64,000 bases of DNA from Paracoccaceae bacterium (GCA_033344815.1 JAWPMR010000001.1:1040136-1104135); one strand, 5' to 3'; shown: positions 47,609 to 57,564, numbered from the stretch's first letter. Numbers and translations: made by a program. The notes: generated by a model from the letters alone, not told the origin.

Positions 47609-48163
47609 ATGGAAGGTTTTACCATCATTGATGGCGTCGTGGCGCTGGTCCTGATTGTCTCGGCGCTACTCGCCTATGGGCGTGGTCTGGTGCGCGAAGT
47701 TATGGCCATCGTTGGCTGGATTGCCGCAGCTGTTCTGGGATTTCTGTTCGCCCCTCAGGTCGAACCGCTTGTGCGCGAAATTCCGGTTGTGGGCGAATTT
47801 TTGGCCGATAGCTGCGAATTGTCCATCATCGGGGCTTTTGCAATCGTCTTTGCCGTAGCCTTGATTGTGGTGTCCTTGTTCACGCCATTGTTTGCCTCCG
47901 TTGTACAACGCTCGGCATTGGGCGGCATTGATCAGGGATTTGGTTTCGTGTTTGGCGTTGCACGAGGTGTGCTGTTGATCGCCATTGCCTTTTTCGTTTA
48001 TGAAACGGTGGTCACTGGCGAAAAATATACCATCGTAGACGAAAGCCGCTCGGCGATTGTCTTTTCGCAGATTTCCTCTCAAATCCAGAACTCCGAACCA
48101 GAGCAAGCATTGGGCTGGATTACGCAGCAATATGAAACACTTGTCGGAAACTGCGGCGCCTGA
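47609..48163 (+). CDS. cvpA: CvpA family membrane protein
   Basis: 184 residues with four membrane helices: VVALVLIVSALLAYGRGLVREV, AIVGWIAAAVLGFLFAPQ, IIGAFAIVFAVALIVVSLFTPLF and FVFGVARGVLLIAIAFFVYE. GLVREVMAIVGWIAA and GGIDQGFGFVFGVARG are family blocks. CvpA is needed for colicin V production in E. coli and is usually next to purF; here a histidine kinase gene lies between. Confidence 0.92.
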   Translation: MEGFTIIDGVVALVLIVSALLAYGRGLVREVMAIVGWIAAAVLGFLFAPQVEPLVREIPVVGEFLADSCELSIIGAFAIVFAVALIVVSLFTPLFASVVQRSALGGIDQGFGFVFGVARGVLLIAIAFFVYETVVTGEKYTIVDESRSAIVFSQISSQIQNSEPEQALGWITQQYETLVGNCGA

Positions 48164-48186
48164 AATCTCCCCCTGCATCTCTAAAA

Positions 48187-48213
48187 AAAACCGCATGGTT
48201 TTAACTCGGTTTT
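48187..48213 (+). terminator. Weak possible terminator after cvpA
   Basis: AAAACCG (48187-48193) and CGGTTTT (48207-48213) could pair in a 7-base stem with a 13-base loop, ending in Ts. The stem is AT-rich and the loop large, so function is doubtful. Confidence 0.25.
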
Positions 48214-48262
48214 AAGGCCAGCAGACCTAGCCTCCGCTCAAACGAAGAGCCCAGAGGCGCGC

Positions 48263-49357
48263 GTGACCGATATACAAACCGAATGTTTTGACGATATTGC
48301 AGCCTCTGTATTTGTCCTGGAACCGGATCAAACAGGCGTACCCCGTTATGTGATCTGGAATACGACTGCAGAATTAGAAAGTGGTCTGAATCGTGACTCC
48401 GTGCTCGGCCGAACCGCGCGTGACGTCTACGCTGGATCGGTGGCGGAAATTGAGTACCAACGCCACTTGGTCGCGCTCCGCACCGGTGAAAGTGTTGTCT
48501 ATGACATCAATGACACCACGTCAGGCGCATCAAAACGGCGTTGCACGACACTGAAGGCCCAACATGACTGCGATGGATCAATTCTGCGCCTGATCGGAAC
48601 AATCAAGGACACAACGGCCGAACACGAGGCGCGTAATCTGAGAACCAGGCTTGCGTCGTTAAGCGGCGAGGCGGAACAGTTCGTGGCGCTCGCGGCTCAT
48701 GATCTGCGCACGCCTATGCGCAACATCTCCATACTAGCGGACATGCTGCGAGAAGATTTTGAAGATCGCGGCGATGGAAAGCTTGAACTGATTGATCTGC
48801 TTGAAGAAGTCGCAGAAAAATCAGGGGGTTTGCTCAGGGAAATCCTTACACACACCCAGGACATAAACGCTTCTGCAGAAGTGAAATGGTTCGATTTCGA
48901 ACAGCTCTGTCAAACACTGATTGACGTGCTTGACCCCCTTTCCATGCACAGTATCGTTGCACCAAAAATCTGGCTCTTCAGCGATAAAACCGCGATGCAG
49001 ATCGTGCTGCGCAACCTCTTTGACAATGCGTTGAAGCATGGTCAGAAATCAAACCTGTCAATAATCGTTGATGTGCAACAATCCAGTTTTGACACCCTGA
49101 GCATCCAGGTTCAGGACAATGGGCAAGGGTTTGAGGGCGCAGGTCGTGCCCTTTTGGACACCGGACCGTTTCGTGCCGACAAAGGATATGGCTTGCTGGG
49201 GATCCGTCGGTTGCTGACGGCACGCGGGGGCACTATCAGGTCGCAAGACAGAAGCGATCGCAAAGGCTGCACCATCAGTTTTACCCTGCCCGGTCAGATC
49301 GACGCCAATCGCTCAAGAGACATGGATATCCCCAAGCGTGCCCGCAAAACAGGATGA
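48263..49357 (+). CDS. Soluble PAS-domain sensor histidine kinase
   Basis: 364 residues, GTG start, no membrane helix. Residues of about 10-118 form a PAS-like sensor (FVLEPDQTGVPRYVIWNTTAELE). The HisKA domain carries the phosphorylated His146 in LAAHDLRTPMRN; the ATPase domain has NLFDNALKHG (N box), VQDNGQGFEG (G1) and GYGLLGIRRLL (G2). No response regulator is adjacent. The HDLRTPMRN box resembles light- or redox-sensing PAS kinases, but no cofactor site was recognised. Confidence 0.9.
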   Translation: MTDIQTECFDDIAASVFVLEPDQTGVPRYVIWNTTAELESGLNRDSVLGRTARDVYAGSVAEIEYQRHLVALRTGESVVYDINDTTSGASKRRCTTLKAQHDCDGSILRLIGTIKDTTAEHEARNLRTRLASLSGEAEQFVALAAHDLRTPMRNISILADMLREDFEDRGDGKLELIDLLEEVAEKSGGLLREILTHTQDINASAEVKWFDFEQLCQTLIDVLDPLSMHSIVAPKIWLFSDKTAMQIVLRNLFDNALKHGQKSNLSIIVDVQQSSFDTLSIQVQDNGQGFEGAGRALLDTGPFRADKGYGLLGIRRLLTARGGTIRSQDRSDRKGCTISFTLPGQIDANRSRDMDIPKRARKTG

Positions 49358-49424
49358 CTTCTCGTCAAACGTGTCGATACCGTTGCCGACAGGCGACATT
49401 CGTCAGTCACACCATGATAGTTTC

Positions 49425-49453
49425 GTGACACTCAAGGCATGACGTCCTACATA
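49425..49453 (+). promoter_or_regulatory. Candidate purF promoter
   Basis: GTGACA (49425-49430), 17 bases, TACATA (49448-49453). The transcript would start near 49460, leaving a short leader before ATG 49503 and ruling out the TTG at 49461 as the start codon. Confidence 0.45.
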
Positions 49454-49502
49454 AGATCTGTTGTCCCAAACCGGATTCGGAGCTGCCCCGTTGTCCAAAG
49501 TC

Positions 49503-50984
49503 ATGCCCGCCGCACATCCTTTTGATTCATCTTATCTGCGTGATGGCGAGGATGAAGACAAACTAAAAGAAGAATGCGGCATATTTGGCGTCGTGGGCGT
49601 GGTAGATGCCGCCAATTTTGTCGCTCTTGGTTTGCACGCCCTGCAACATCGCGGGCAAGAGGCGGGTGGCATTGTCTCGCATGACCCTGACCAGGGTTTC
49701 CAGTCTGCCAGACGATTTGGGTATGTACGCGACAATTTCACATCGCAAAAGATCATGGAGACTTTGCCCGGACCCCTGGCCATCGGGCACGTGCGATACT
49801 CAACGACCGGTTCAAAAGGACCGACGGCGATCAGGGACGTACAACCTTTCTTTGGTGAATTCGCCATGGGCGGCGCGGCGATCGCACATAATGGCAATAT
49901 CACCAACGCGAATGCATTGCGGCGGGAATTGATTGAGCGCGGTTCGATTTTTCAATCCTCATCTGACAGTGAGTGTATCATCCATCTGATGGCCCGCAGC
50001 CTGCAGCGGACGATCCCGGAACGTATGGAAGACGCGCTGCGCCGCGTTGAGGGCGCGTTTTCCGTGGTGGCGATGACGCGTACCAAGCTGATTGGCGTGC
50101 GCGACCCTCTTGGTGTGCGACCTTTGGTTCTGGGCCGCGTCGGGGATGGTTGGGCGCTGAGTTCAGAAACCTGTGCACTTGACATCATTGGCGCTGAATT
50201 TATGCGCGAGATCGAACCCGGTGAGATGGTTGTCATCACCGAAAAGGGAGTGGAATCTCATTTCCCCTTTCGTCCGCAAAAACCAAGGTTTTGCATTTTC
50301 GAACATGTATACTTTAGCAGACCTGACAGTATCCTGGGGGGCCGGTCTGTCTATGAGACCCGCGAGGCCATTGGCCGCGAATTGGCAAAAGAGGCTCCTG
50401 TTAATGCCGATCTCGTTTGCCCTGTTCCCGATTCAGGAACACCTGCGGCGATTGGTTTTTCTTTGGAGTCCGGAATACCCTATGCGATGGGAATTATTCG
50501 CAACCAGTACATGGGCCGGACGTTCATTGAGCCGACCGAACAAATCCGCAACATGGGCGTGCGCCTGAAATTGAACGTGAATCGGGCATTGATCAAAGGG
50601 AAGCGCGTCATTCTCGTTGACGATTCCGTGGTGCGCGGCACGACATCGCGCAAGATAAAAGAAATGATCTTAGACGCAGGGGCCGCCGAGGTTCATTTCC
50701 GTATCGCCTCACCGCCTACAGCCTGGCCTTGTTTTTATGGCGTCGACACGCCGCAACGCGAAAAGCTACTGGCCGCGACCATGTCCGAAGACGAGATGCG
50801 TGATCATTTACAGGTGGACAGCCTGAAATTTATCTCGCTAGACGGTCTTTACCGCGCCGTTGGCGAGGCAGACGGTCGCAACGCGGCCCAGCCGCAATAC
50901 TGTGACGCCTGTTTCTCTGGCGAATATCCCGTTGAGCCTGCCGACCAGATCGAAAGCGGGTTTGAAATGAAAGCAGCCGAATAG
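49503..50984 (+). CDS. purF: Amidophosphoribosyltransferase
   Basis: First committed step of purine synthesis. 493 residues from ATG 49503, with a short propeptide (ending KLKEE) before the catalytic Cys of CGIFGVVGV. The PRPP site is VILVDDSVVRGTTSRK; LQHRGQEAGGIVS and VPDSGTPAAIGFS are typical. The end (CDACFSGEYPVEPAD) matches long proteobacterial forms. Confidence 0.95.
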   Translation: MPAAHPFDSSYLRDGEDEDKLKEECGIFGVVGVVDAANFVALGLHALQHRGQEAGGIVSHDPDQGFQSARRFGYVRDNFTSQKIMETLPGPLAIGHVRYSTTGSKGPTAIRDVQPFFGEFAMGGAAIAHNGNITNANALRRELIERGSIFQSSSDSECIIHLMARSLQRTIPERMEDALRRVEGAFSVVAMTRTKLIGVRDPLGVRPLVLGRVGDGWALSSETCALDIIGAEFMREIEPGEMVVITEKGVESHFPFRPQKPRFCIFEHVYFSRPDSILGGRSVYETREAIGRELAKEAPVNADLVCPVPDSGTPAAIGFSLESGIPYAMGIIRNQYMGRTFIEPTEQIRNMGVRLKLNVNRALIKGKRVILVDDSVVRGTTSRKIKEMILDAGAAEVHFRIASPPTAWPCFYGVDTPQREKLLAATMSEDEMRDHLQVDSLKFISLDGLYRAVGEADGRNAAQPQYCDACFSGEYPVEPADQIESGFEMKAAE

Positions 50985-51030
50985 CAATCTGTTGACAATT
51001 CCCGTCACGATCAAAGGGCAATGTAACAAA

Positions 51031-51435
51031 ATGAACCCTTTGCCAACGAATATCACCGCGACGCTTGCGGCTTGGCCAAAGCTGGCGACTGATCGGTTTC
51101 ACCAAATTCGTGAAACTGTGTTCATCGTGGCAAAACGTGATGACGTGGGGCGCTTGATTGAAACGCTGAAATGGGGGCAACCTTCTTGGCTGCCGGAACA
51201 ACCGCGGGTTGGAACGACGCTGCGCTGCAACTGGACCCAAGCAAGACCAGATCATCTAAGCCTCTTTGTGAACTGCCAGACCAATCTGCTTGAGACAGTG
51301 AAAACGATTTACCCCAAAGACTTCGAGTACGATGGCAAACGTGCTTTGCATTTGGATCTGCATAAGCCGTTGCCAATGGACGCAATCGAACACTGCGCTG
51401 CTCTGACGCTAAGGTATCATCGCAAGACTGCTTGA
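51031..51435 (+). CDS. DUF1801 family protein
   Basis: About 134 residues with the DUF1801 profile: FHQIRETVFIVAKRD near the N-terminus, LIETLKWGQPSWLPEQP, RCNWTQARPDHLSLFVNCQT and LHLDLHKPLPMDAIEHCAAL. The family has a conserved small fold and no settled function. The ATG at 51031 is chosen; the frame is open to a TTG at 50992, close to the purF stop. A short SDR gene follows. Confidence 0.78.
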   Translation: MNPLPTNITATLAAWPKLATDRFHQIRETVFIVAKRDDVGRLIETLKWGQPSWLPEQPRVGTTLRCNWTQARPDHLSLFVNCQTNLLETVKTIYPKDFEYDGKRALHLDLHKPLPMDAIEHCAALTLRYHRKTA

Positions 51436-51467
51436 CGCGGGCGCCAATCGCGCCCATCACCTGCGAC

Positions 51468-52103
51468 ATGACAAAAACAGCATTGATCACTGGCGCGTCA
51501 CGCGGTCTGGGTGCCGCTCTCGCAGAAGCTTTGGCGCCAACCCACCACATCATCGCTGTGGCAAAAACCACCGGCGCGCTTGAAGAACTGGATGACCGAA
51601 TTCAAGCAAAGGGCGGCTCGACGACGCTAGCGCCGATGGATGTGACAAACGCGGATGCAATGGCAACGCTTTGCCGTGGCATTTTCGAGCGGTGGAAAAC
51701 GTTGGATTTATGGTGTCACACGGCCGTGCATGCCGCACCGCTGGCACCAACGGATCATGTTGACGCCAAAGACCTGGCGAAATCCATAACCGGTAATGTC
51801 ACGGCGACGGCCACATTGATTGCCTACGTTGCGCCCCTTCTGGGACAAACCGGTCAGGCGGTGTTCTTTGATGATCCGCAGGCCGGAAAGAAGTTCTTTG
51901 GCAGCTATGGCAGCACCAAGGCTGCCCAAATCGCACTGGCAATAAGCTGGCAAGCCGAAACAGAAAAACTCGGTCCAAAGGTTTTAATTTTAACGCCTCC
52001 CGCAATGCCGACGGCCACGCGCGCGCGGTTTTACCCCGGTGAGGATCGCCAAGCGTTGACTGATCCTGCTGTAGCGGCCGCTGAAATTCTGGCGCAACTC
52101 TGA
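51468..52103 (+). CDS. Short-chain dehydrogenase/reductase family protein
   Basis: 211 residues. The nucleotide-binding loop TGASRGLGAALAEALA is clear, and YGSTKAAQIALAI carries the YxxxK-type catalytic pair. NVTATATLIAYVAPLLG matches the Asn helix. The substrate is unknown. It starts at ATG 51468 and lies between the DUF1801 gene and surE. Confidence 0.88.
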   Translation: MTKTALITGASRGLGAALAEALAPTHHIIAVAKTTGALEELDDRIQAKGGSTTLAPMDVTNADAMATLCRGIFERWKTLDLWCHTAVHAAPLAPTDHVDAKDLAKSITGNVTATATLIAYVAPLLGQTGQAVFFDDPQAGKKFFGSYGSTKAAQIALAISWQAETEKLGPKVLILTPPAMPTATRARFYPGEDRQALTDPAVAAAEILAQL

Positions 52104-52196
52104 CGCCACACGCTCCGTCATAAATTTCCCTTCTGGCAGCGCGCGCTCTTGTCGCTTGCGCGGGGCTCGCTTATCAATGCGCAAAGGGGCTTATCC

Positions 52197-52982
52197 ATGC
52201 GCATTCTCATCACAAATGACGACGGTATCAACGCACCGGGCCTAAAGGTGCTCCACGCGATTGCCACCGATTTAGCAGGCGAAACAGGTGAGGTTTGGAC
52301 CGTCGCCCCTGCTTTTGAACAATCAGGCGTTGGGCATTGCATCAGCTACACTCACCCCATGATGATCAGCGAATTCAGCCCGCGCCGTTTTGCAGCCGAA
52401 GGGTCGCCAGCCGATTGCGTGCTCGCAGGGTTGCACGAAGTGATGAAAGATGCGCCGCCCGATCTGGTTTTATCCGGCGTGAATCGTGGAAATAACTCAG
52501 CGGAAAACACGCTCTATTCCGGCACAATCGGCGGCGCAATGGAGGCTGCATTGCAAGGTTTGCCCGCAATCGCCTTGTCGCAATATTACGGCCCCAAAAA
52601 CGCTCAGACGGAAAACCCTTTCGAGGCCGCAGCACAGCATGGTGCCGATGTTGTCCGCCGAATTCTGGCGCACACCCCGGAAGAAAATGGTGGGTATCGC
52701 TTGTTTTACAACGTAAATTTCCCACCCCTGCCCGGTGCGGATGTCAAGGGTATCCGCCTGTCTACACAAGGTATGCGCAGCGGCACGGGGTTTTCGACCG
52801 AGCCCCATATGTCCCCTTCCGGGCGTCGGTTCTTGTGGATAAAGGGCGGTAATCAACAAATCGCAACGGCTCCGGGTTCGGATGCTGCGGATAATCTTGA
52901 AGGGTATGTTTCAGTGACCCCGATGCGTGCAGACCTCACGGCTCATGATATGATGAACGATCTATCTGGCATCGCCTCATGA
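52197..52982 (+). CDS. surE: 5'-nucleotidase SurE
   Basis: 261 residues. [19 protein letters not shown] gives the metal-binding Asp-Asp pair, and [26 protein letters not shown] the rest of the site. Hydrolyses nucleoside monophosphates. RBS AAAGGGGCTTATCC precedes ATG 52197. It overlaps pcm by 4 bases, keeping the surE-pcm-nlpD order found also in gammaproteobacteria. Confidence 0.95.
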   Translation: MRILITNDDGINAPGLKVLHAIATDLAGETGEVWTVAPAFEQSGVGHCISYTHPMMISEFSPRRFAAEGSPADCVLAGLHEVMKDAPPDLVLSGVNRGNNSAENTLYSGTIGGAMEAALQGLPAIALSQYYGPKNAQTENPFEAAAQHGADVVRRILAHTPEENGGYRLFYNVNFPPLPGADVKGIRLSTQGMRSGTGFSTEPHMSPSGRRFLWIKGGNQQIATAPGSDAADNLEGYVSVTPMRADLTAHDMMNDLSGIAS

Positions 52983-53623
52983 GCGCTGAGGCGGAACGCA
53001 AAATGCAATTTCTATATGCGCTCCGCTCCAAAGGTGTGACCGATAAACGCGTGCTGTCCGCCATGGAAAGCATCGACCGAGGCCCGTTCATACGCGGGAT
53101 TTTTTCCGAACGCGCGTATGAGGACATGCCGCTGCCCATTGCTTGCGGACAAACGATCAGCCAGCCTTCTGTCGTTGGTCTGATGACGCAGGCTTTGCAT
53201 ATCAGCCCTCGCGATAAGGTGCTCGAAATCGGGACGGGTTCGGGTTACCAGGCGGCCATCCTCAGCAAGCTTGCGCGTCGCGTCTACACGATTGATCGTC
53301 ACACCCGTCTGGTGCGTGAAGCTCGCGACATTTTTGATCAGATGGATCTGTCAAACATCACCGCCATCACAGGTGATGGTAGCTTTGGTCTGCCTGATCA
53401 GGCCCCTTTTGATCGCATCATCGTCACGGCGGCTGCCGAAGATCCCCCCGGTACTTTGATGGAACAACTTAAGACAGACGGGATTATGGTCGTGCCTGTC
53501 GGGCAGTCGGATGCCGTTCAGCACCTGATTGTCGCACGAAAAACCGCGCAAGGCGTTGAATATGAAGAGTTGCGCCAAGTTCGCTTTGTTCCATTGCTGG
53601 AAGGCTTGGGAAAGGACGGATAA
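52979..53623 (+). CDS. pcm: Protein-L-isoaspartate O-methyltransferase
   Basis: Repairs isoaspartyl residues using S-adenosylmethionine. 214 residues; SAM-binding motif [15 protein letters not shown], post-I acidic residue in [33 protein letters not shown], and the family block [22 protein letters not shown]. It overlaps surE by 4 bases and is followed by an NlpD-like gene. Confidence 0.95.
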   Translation: MSAEAERKMQFLYALRSKGVTDKRVLSAMESIDRGPFIRGIFSERAYEDMPLPIACGQTISQPSVVGLMTQALHISPRDKVLEIGTGSGYQAAILSKLARRVYTIDRHTRLVREARDIFDQMDLSNITAITGDGSFGLPDQAPFDRIIVTAAAEDPPGTLMEQLKTDGIMVVPVGQSDAVQHLIVARKTAQGVEYEELRQVRFVPLLEGLGKDG

Positions 53624-53692
53624 GCTGCTATAAAGGTCTCATAAAGTGTTGGACAAACCAATGCGTGTCGATGATCGATTGAGGACTAGCAG

Positions 53693-54904
53693 ATGACCCG
53701 AGCCATTCCACGCAAGCGCGTGCGCCTTTCATTGATGACTGCCACAGCCCTTGTGGTGCTTGCAGGCTGCGGCCAACCGCTGGACTTTGATCTGCGCGGC
53801 GGCCTTGGCGATTTCAGTACCGCTGGGGCGGCCAATCAAGTGGCAACTGCCGATCGACCCAGCCCGGATGATCGCGGCGTCATTTCTTATCCGAACTATC
53901 AAGTGGCGGTCGCCGAGCGTGGCGATACGATCAACACGGTAGCACAACGTCTTGGTGTTGATGCGCCTGAATTGGCGCGTTTCAACGGAATAGACGCAGA
54001 TGTCGCCTTGCGTAGTGGAGAAGTAATCGCGCTGCCCAATCGGGTCGCTGAACCCTCACCCGCGACAGGCGCTATTGGTTCGGGGCCCATTCAGCCTGGA
54101 GCCGTGGATATTGGCACGCTGGCGGGTGATGCCATCAACCGGGCCCCGGAACAGCAGGGCGTGCGCACCGCGGCCTTGCCGCCTGCCGCAACTACGCCGC
54201 AACCACAAACCGGCGCAGAACCCACGCGACACAAGGTGGAGCGTGGCGAGACCGCCTATACGATAGCGCGCCTGTATCGTGTACCAGTCAAATCGCTCGC
54301 CGAATGGAACGGACTGGGCTCCGATTTTGCCATTCGCGAAGGCCAATATCTGTTGATCCCGGTTGCAGAACAAAACGCGCCTGCACCAGCAGCAGATGCC
54401 GCAGCAGGGACAGCCGCAGTTACACAACCCGGTGCGGGCACACCCACACCGACCCCGCCGAGCGCGACCAAACCGTTACCTGAGCCAGAAAAAACGGTGA
54501 CGGCAGAGGAACTTCCAAAAGTTGATGTCGGTGAAAAAACACAGGCTTCCGCTGAAACCGCTATGGTTTTCCCGGTCTCAGGGTCCATCATCCGCGAGTA
54601 TGCAAAAGGCAAGAACGAAGGGATCAACATCAAAGCGAAGCCCGGAGATCCCGTCAAAGCGGCGGATGCGGGAACCGTTGCGGCAATCACCAAGAGTGCC
54701 GAAGGTATTCCAATCGTTGTGATCCGCCATGACCCTGAATTACTGACTGTCTATGCCAATGTAACGGATGTTTCAGTAAAAAAAGGAACAAAAGTCACGC
54801 GTGGTCAGAGCATTGCCGAGCTGCGCGAAGGCGATGAAGCCTATGTTCATTTCGAAGTGCGAAAAGGGTTCGACAGCGTGGATCCCATGCCGTTTCTCCG
54901 GTAG
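53693..54904 (+). CDS. nlpD: NlpD-like lipoprotein: two LysM domains and a degenerate M23 domain
   Basis: 403 residues. Lipobox LAGC with Cys26, then LysM domains at about 68-115 and 180-223 joined by Pro/Ala-rich linkers, and an M23/LytM domain at about 290-403. The metal ligands of active M23 enzymes are lost: the His and Asp of the HxxxD motif are Asn308 and Asn312, and the first His of HxH is Tyr384 (second, His386, kept). This is the pattern of NlpD/EnvC-type activators of cell-wall amidases at division, not of an active endopeptidase. Position after surE-pcm supports NlpD. Confidence 0.88.
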   Translation: MTRAIPRKRVRLSLMTATALVVLAGCGQPLDFDLRGGLGDFSTAGAANQVATADRPSPDDRGVISYPNYQVAVAERGDTINTVAQRLGVDAPELARFNGIDADVALRSGEVIALPNRVAEPSPATGAIGSGPIQPGAVDIGTLAGDAINRAPEQQGVRTAALPPAATTPQPQTGAEPTRHKVERGETAYTIARLYRVPVKSLAEWNGLGSDFAIREGQYLLIPVAEQNAPAPAADAAAGTAAVTQPGAGTPTPTPPSATKPLPEPEKTVTAEELPKVDVGEKTQASAETAMVFPVSGSIIREYAKGKNEGINIKAKPGDPVKAADAGTVAAITKSAEGIPIVVIRHDPELLTVYANVTDVSVKKGTKVTRGQSIAELREGDEAYVHFEVRKGFDSVDPMPFLR

Positions 54905-54939
54905 TTTCGGGCGCTTTCATGGACGCGTCACACGCATGA

Positions 54940-55785
54940 TTAGCCCGGCAGGGTCACACCGTTGCGCCCTGCAAGATCCATGAAATACTGCCAAGCGACG
55001 CGTCCAGATCTTGATCCCCGCGTTGCCTGCCACTCAATGGCCTCCGCGCGCATGTTTTCGTCGCTGATTTCCACGCCATAAGCGGTGCAGTATCCTCGGA
55101 TCATTTCCAGATACTGATCCTGATCGCAGGGGTGGAAACCGAGCCATAGTCCAAAACGATCCGACAGGGACACTTTTTCTTCGACCGCCTCGGAGGGGTT
55201 AATTGCGCTGCCGCGCTCGTTTTCGATCATATCGCGGGGCATCAGGTGTCGCCTGTTGGACGTTGCATACAGTACGACGTTTTCAGGGCGCCCCTCTATG
55301 CCACCATCCAGAACAGCCTTCAGGCTTTTGTAATGCGCATCGTCATGCCCAAAGCTCAGATCGTCACAGAACAGGATAAAACGGTAGGGCTCCCCGCGCA
55401 GCAGATTCAAAAGCCGGCCGACGGAGGGTAGATCCTCACGCTGCAACTCGATGATCCGCAATCCTTCATGTTTAACATGAACTGATCCATGTATTGATTT
55501 GACAAGACTTGACTTTCCCATGCCACGCGCACCCCAGAGCAGTGCGTTGTTGGCAGGCAACCCACGAGCAAATTGTTCGGTATTCGCCAAAAGCGTATCC
55601 CGGGAACGATCCACCCCAATAAGCAATGAAAGATCCACACGTGCAACCTGTGTCACGGGCTCCAACCGGTCAGGCTCCACATGCCAAACAAACGCAGAAG
55701 CGATTGAGAAGTCGGGGGCGGCTTGCGGCGCGGGAGCCATACGTTCCAGAGCAGCCGCTATTCGGTCCATCGGGTCGTCGATCAC
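54940..55785 (-). CDS. DUF815 family AAA ATPase
   Basis: 281 residues. Walker A LLWGARGMGKSSLVK, Walker B ILFCDDLSFG, sensor VLYATSNRRHLMPRDMIEN and the block LSDRFGLWLGFHPCDQDQYL are characteristic of DUF815. The role is unknown. It overlaps tatC by 4 bases on the same strand. Confidence 0.92.
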   Translation of the reverse strand: MIDDPMDRIAAALERMAPAPQAAPDFSIASAFVWHVEPDRLEPVTQVARVDLSLLIGVDRSRDTLLANTEQFARGLPANNALLWGARGMGKSSLVKSIHGSVHVKHEGLRIIELQREDLPSVGRLLNLLRGEPYRFILFCDDLSFGHDDAHYKSLKAVLDGGIEGRPENVVLYATSNRRHLMPRDMIENERGSAINPSEAVEEKVSLSDRFGLWLGFHPCDQDQYLEMIRGYCTAYGVEISDENMRAEAIEWQATRGSRSGRVAWQYFMDLAGRNGVTLPG

Positions 55786-56669
55786 GTTAGATCGTCCTCG
55801 TCGTCATAGTAGCCCTCGGCGCGCAGCTTGTCTTCGCGCTTGGTTTCCACGCGGCGCACGAGAAAGATCGACACCTCATAGAGCCCGTAGACCACCACAA
55901 AAAGGATGCCTTGCGTGATCACGTCTGGCGGCGTCACCAAGGCTGCCAGCACAAGGATGCCAACCATTGCATACTTACGGACATTGGCGAGCCCTTCGCC
56001 GCTCACCAAACCGGCTTTACCCATCAGCGTCAGCAGAACGGGCAGCTGAAAACAAAGACCAAAGGCCATGATGAATTTCAACGTGATATCCAGTGACTCG
56101 TTGACCTTGCCGAAAAAGGTAATGCGCACGCCGTCCTGGGTTTCCGGCACAACAGCGGCATCCGCCGGCAGGCTGGATACTGCGCCCGACAAGAGATTCG
56201 CGAAAATCGATGATACATCCGCGAAGCCCAGAAAAAATTGCATCGCGAGCGGTGTGACCACCAAATGCGCAAAACTCGCGCCCAAAAAGAACATTACCGG
56301 AGAGGCCAGCAAGAACGGTAGGAAAGCGCCTTTTTCGGCTTTGTAGAGGCCCGGCGCCACAAAACGCCACATCTGAAATCCGATCACCGGAAAGGCCAGC
56401 GCAAAGCCGAAAACCATCGAGATTCTAAAGAGCGTAAAGAGGTATTCCTGGGGCGATGTATATTGCAAGGTCGGAGACGGATCACCCAAATCCCTGAGCG
56501 TGGCCTCAATTGGTCCCAACAGATACTGCAGGATCGGTTCGGCCACCACAAAGGCCAGAATGATGCCAATCAAAAACGCAATCACGGATCGGATCAGCCG
56601 CGTACGCAGTTCCGCCAAATGCTCGATCAGGGGTGCTGCGCTCTCGTCAATGTCGTCAGATGAGCTCAT
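55782..56669 (-). CDS. tatC: Sec-independent translocase subunit TatC
   Basis: 295 residues, six membrane helices. [19 protein letters not shown], the signal-peptide binding start, and [21 protein letters not shown] are typical. An insertion ([20 protein letters not shown]) lies between two helices as in other Rhodobacteraceae TatC. It overlaps tatB by 4 bases. Confidence 0.96.
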   Translation of the reverse strand: MSSSDDIDESAAPLIEHLAELRTRLIRSVIAFLIGIILAFVVAEPILQYLLGPIEATLRDLGDPSPTLQYTSPQEYLFTLFRISMVFGFALAFPVIGFQMWRFVAPGLYKAEKGAFLPFLLASPVMFFLGASFAHLVVTPLAMQFFLGFADVSSIFANLLSGAVSSLPADAAVVPETQDGVRITFFGKVNESLDITLKFIMAFGLCFQLPVLLTLMGKAGLVSGEGLANVRKYAMVGILVLAALVTPPDVITQGILFVVVYGLYEVSIFLVRRVETKREDKLRAEGYYDDEDDLT

Positions 56670-57124
56670 GTGTCACTCTTTGTCGGGGGCGTTGGGGCTG
56701 CATCGCGCGCCTCTTCCAGCTTCTCAGCAGCGGCCTGTGCGTCCTGCGCTTCCTTCATTTTACGATCAGCCGCCGCGCGCGCCGTGGCCGCCTGAATTTT
56801 CTTGGTCTGTTCTGCTCGCTCCGCGGCAAGCTTGCCGGTTTCGCTCTCTGGGTCAAACTTACCCAGATCGGCGGCAGCACTTTTGACACCATCCATCGCG
56901 GAGTTGATTGGATTAGTCGCCGTTTTCAACCCTTTGGCCACATCTTTCATGCCGGACTCGTCAGCTGCATCGTTCATGGCACGGCTGAATTCGCGCGCCA
57001 TACCCTTGGCTTTGCCCACAGCCTCCCCCGCTTTACGGAAAAGTACTGGCAAATCCTTGGGCCCGACAACGATAAGCGCGACGATGCCGATCACCAGCAT
57101 CTCCGTCATGCCAATATCGAACAT
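56666..57124 (-). CDS. tatB: Sec-independent translocase subunit TatB
   Basis: 152 residues. [33 protein letters not shown] is the TatB N-terminal helix with the GP hinge, followed by an amphipathic helix and a charged, Ala-rich coil. It recruits twin-arginine substrates with TatC. It is 3 bases after tatA. Confidence 0.95.
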   Translation of the reverse strand: MFDIGMTEMLVIGIVALIVVGPKDLPVLFRKAGEAVGKAKGMAREFSRAMNDAADESGMKDVAKGLKTATNPINSAMDGVKSAAADLGKFDPESETGKLAAERAEQTKKIQAATARAAADRKMKEAQDAQAAAEKLEEARDAAPTPPTKSDT

Positions 57125-57127
57125 GGT

Positions 57128-57340
57128 TTAGACCTTGTCTTTTTCAGTCTCGGGCGTCACGTCCTTGGCTTCCTCAGAGGCTTTGGCAATTTCGTCCTGG
57201 CCTTCGCTGACACCCTTTTTGAACGAGGTAATGCCTTTGCCCACTTCGCCCATCAGGCTGGAAATTTTACCACGCCCAAAGAGAACAAGCACCACAACTG
57301 CGATAAGCAAGAGGCCCGGAAGGCCGATATTATTCAACAT
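57128..57340 (-). CDS. tatA: Sec-independent translocase subunit TatA
   Basis: 70 residues: short N-terminus, membrane helix [32 protein letters not shown] with the FGRGKIS hinge, then a charged tail. It forms the translocation pore. ATG 57340 has GGGAGACTTCAA upstream. A TTGACA at 57433-57428 on this strand is a possible -35 element, without a clear -10. Confidence 0.95.
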   Translation of the reverse strand: MLNNIGLPGLLLIAVVVLVLFGRGKISSLMGEVGKGITSFKKGVSEGQDEIAKASEEAKDVTPETEKDKV

Positions 57341-57493
57341 TTGAAGTCTCCCAAATCGTTGGCGCCCCACAAGGAGGGCGCATTTTTGTCATCGTTAGGA
57401 CTACGAAAATCCTGAGCGCGCGGGAAGTGTCAAAACCCTTTTCGACCTCTGTTGACCGGCCACACATCAGAAAAATCCCGGGCGAATGAAATC

Positions 57494-57526
57494 AACTGAC
57501 AGGTTTATGTCAGTTGTGACCTGTCA
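57494..57526 (+). promoter_or_regulatory. Overlapping inverted repeats upstream of the secreted protein/WYL regulator pair
   Basis: AACTGACA (57494-57501) and TGTCAGTT (57508-57515) form a perfect dyad. TGACAGGT (57497-57504) and ACCTGTCA (57519-57526) form a second perfect dyad, with arms two helical turns apart. Three TGTCA/TGACA units lie within 30 bases. They are 39 bases before the next start codon, a fitting place for a repressor such as the WYL regulator downstream. Confidence 0.5.
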
Positions 57527-57564
57527 TGTCCATTCTCAACGCAAGACAATGAAAGGACTCGTTC

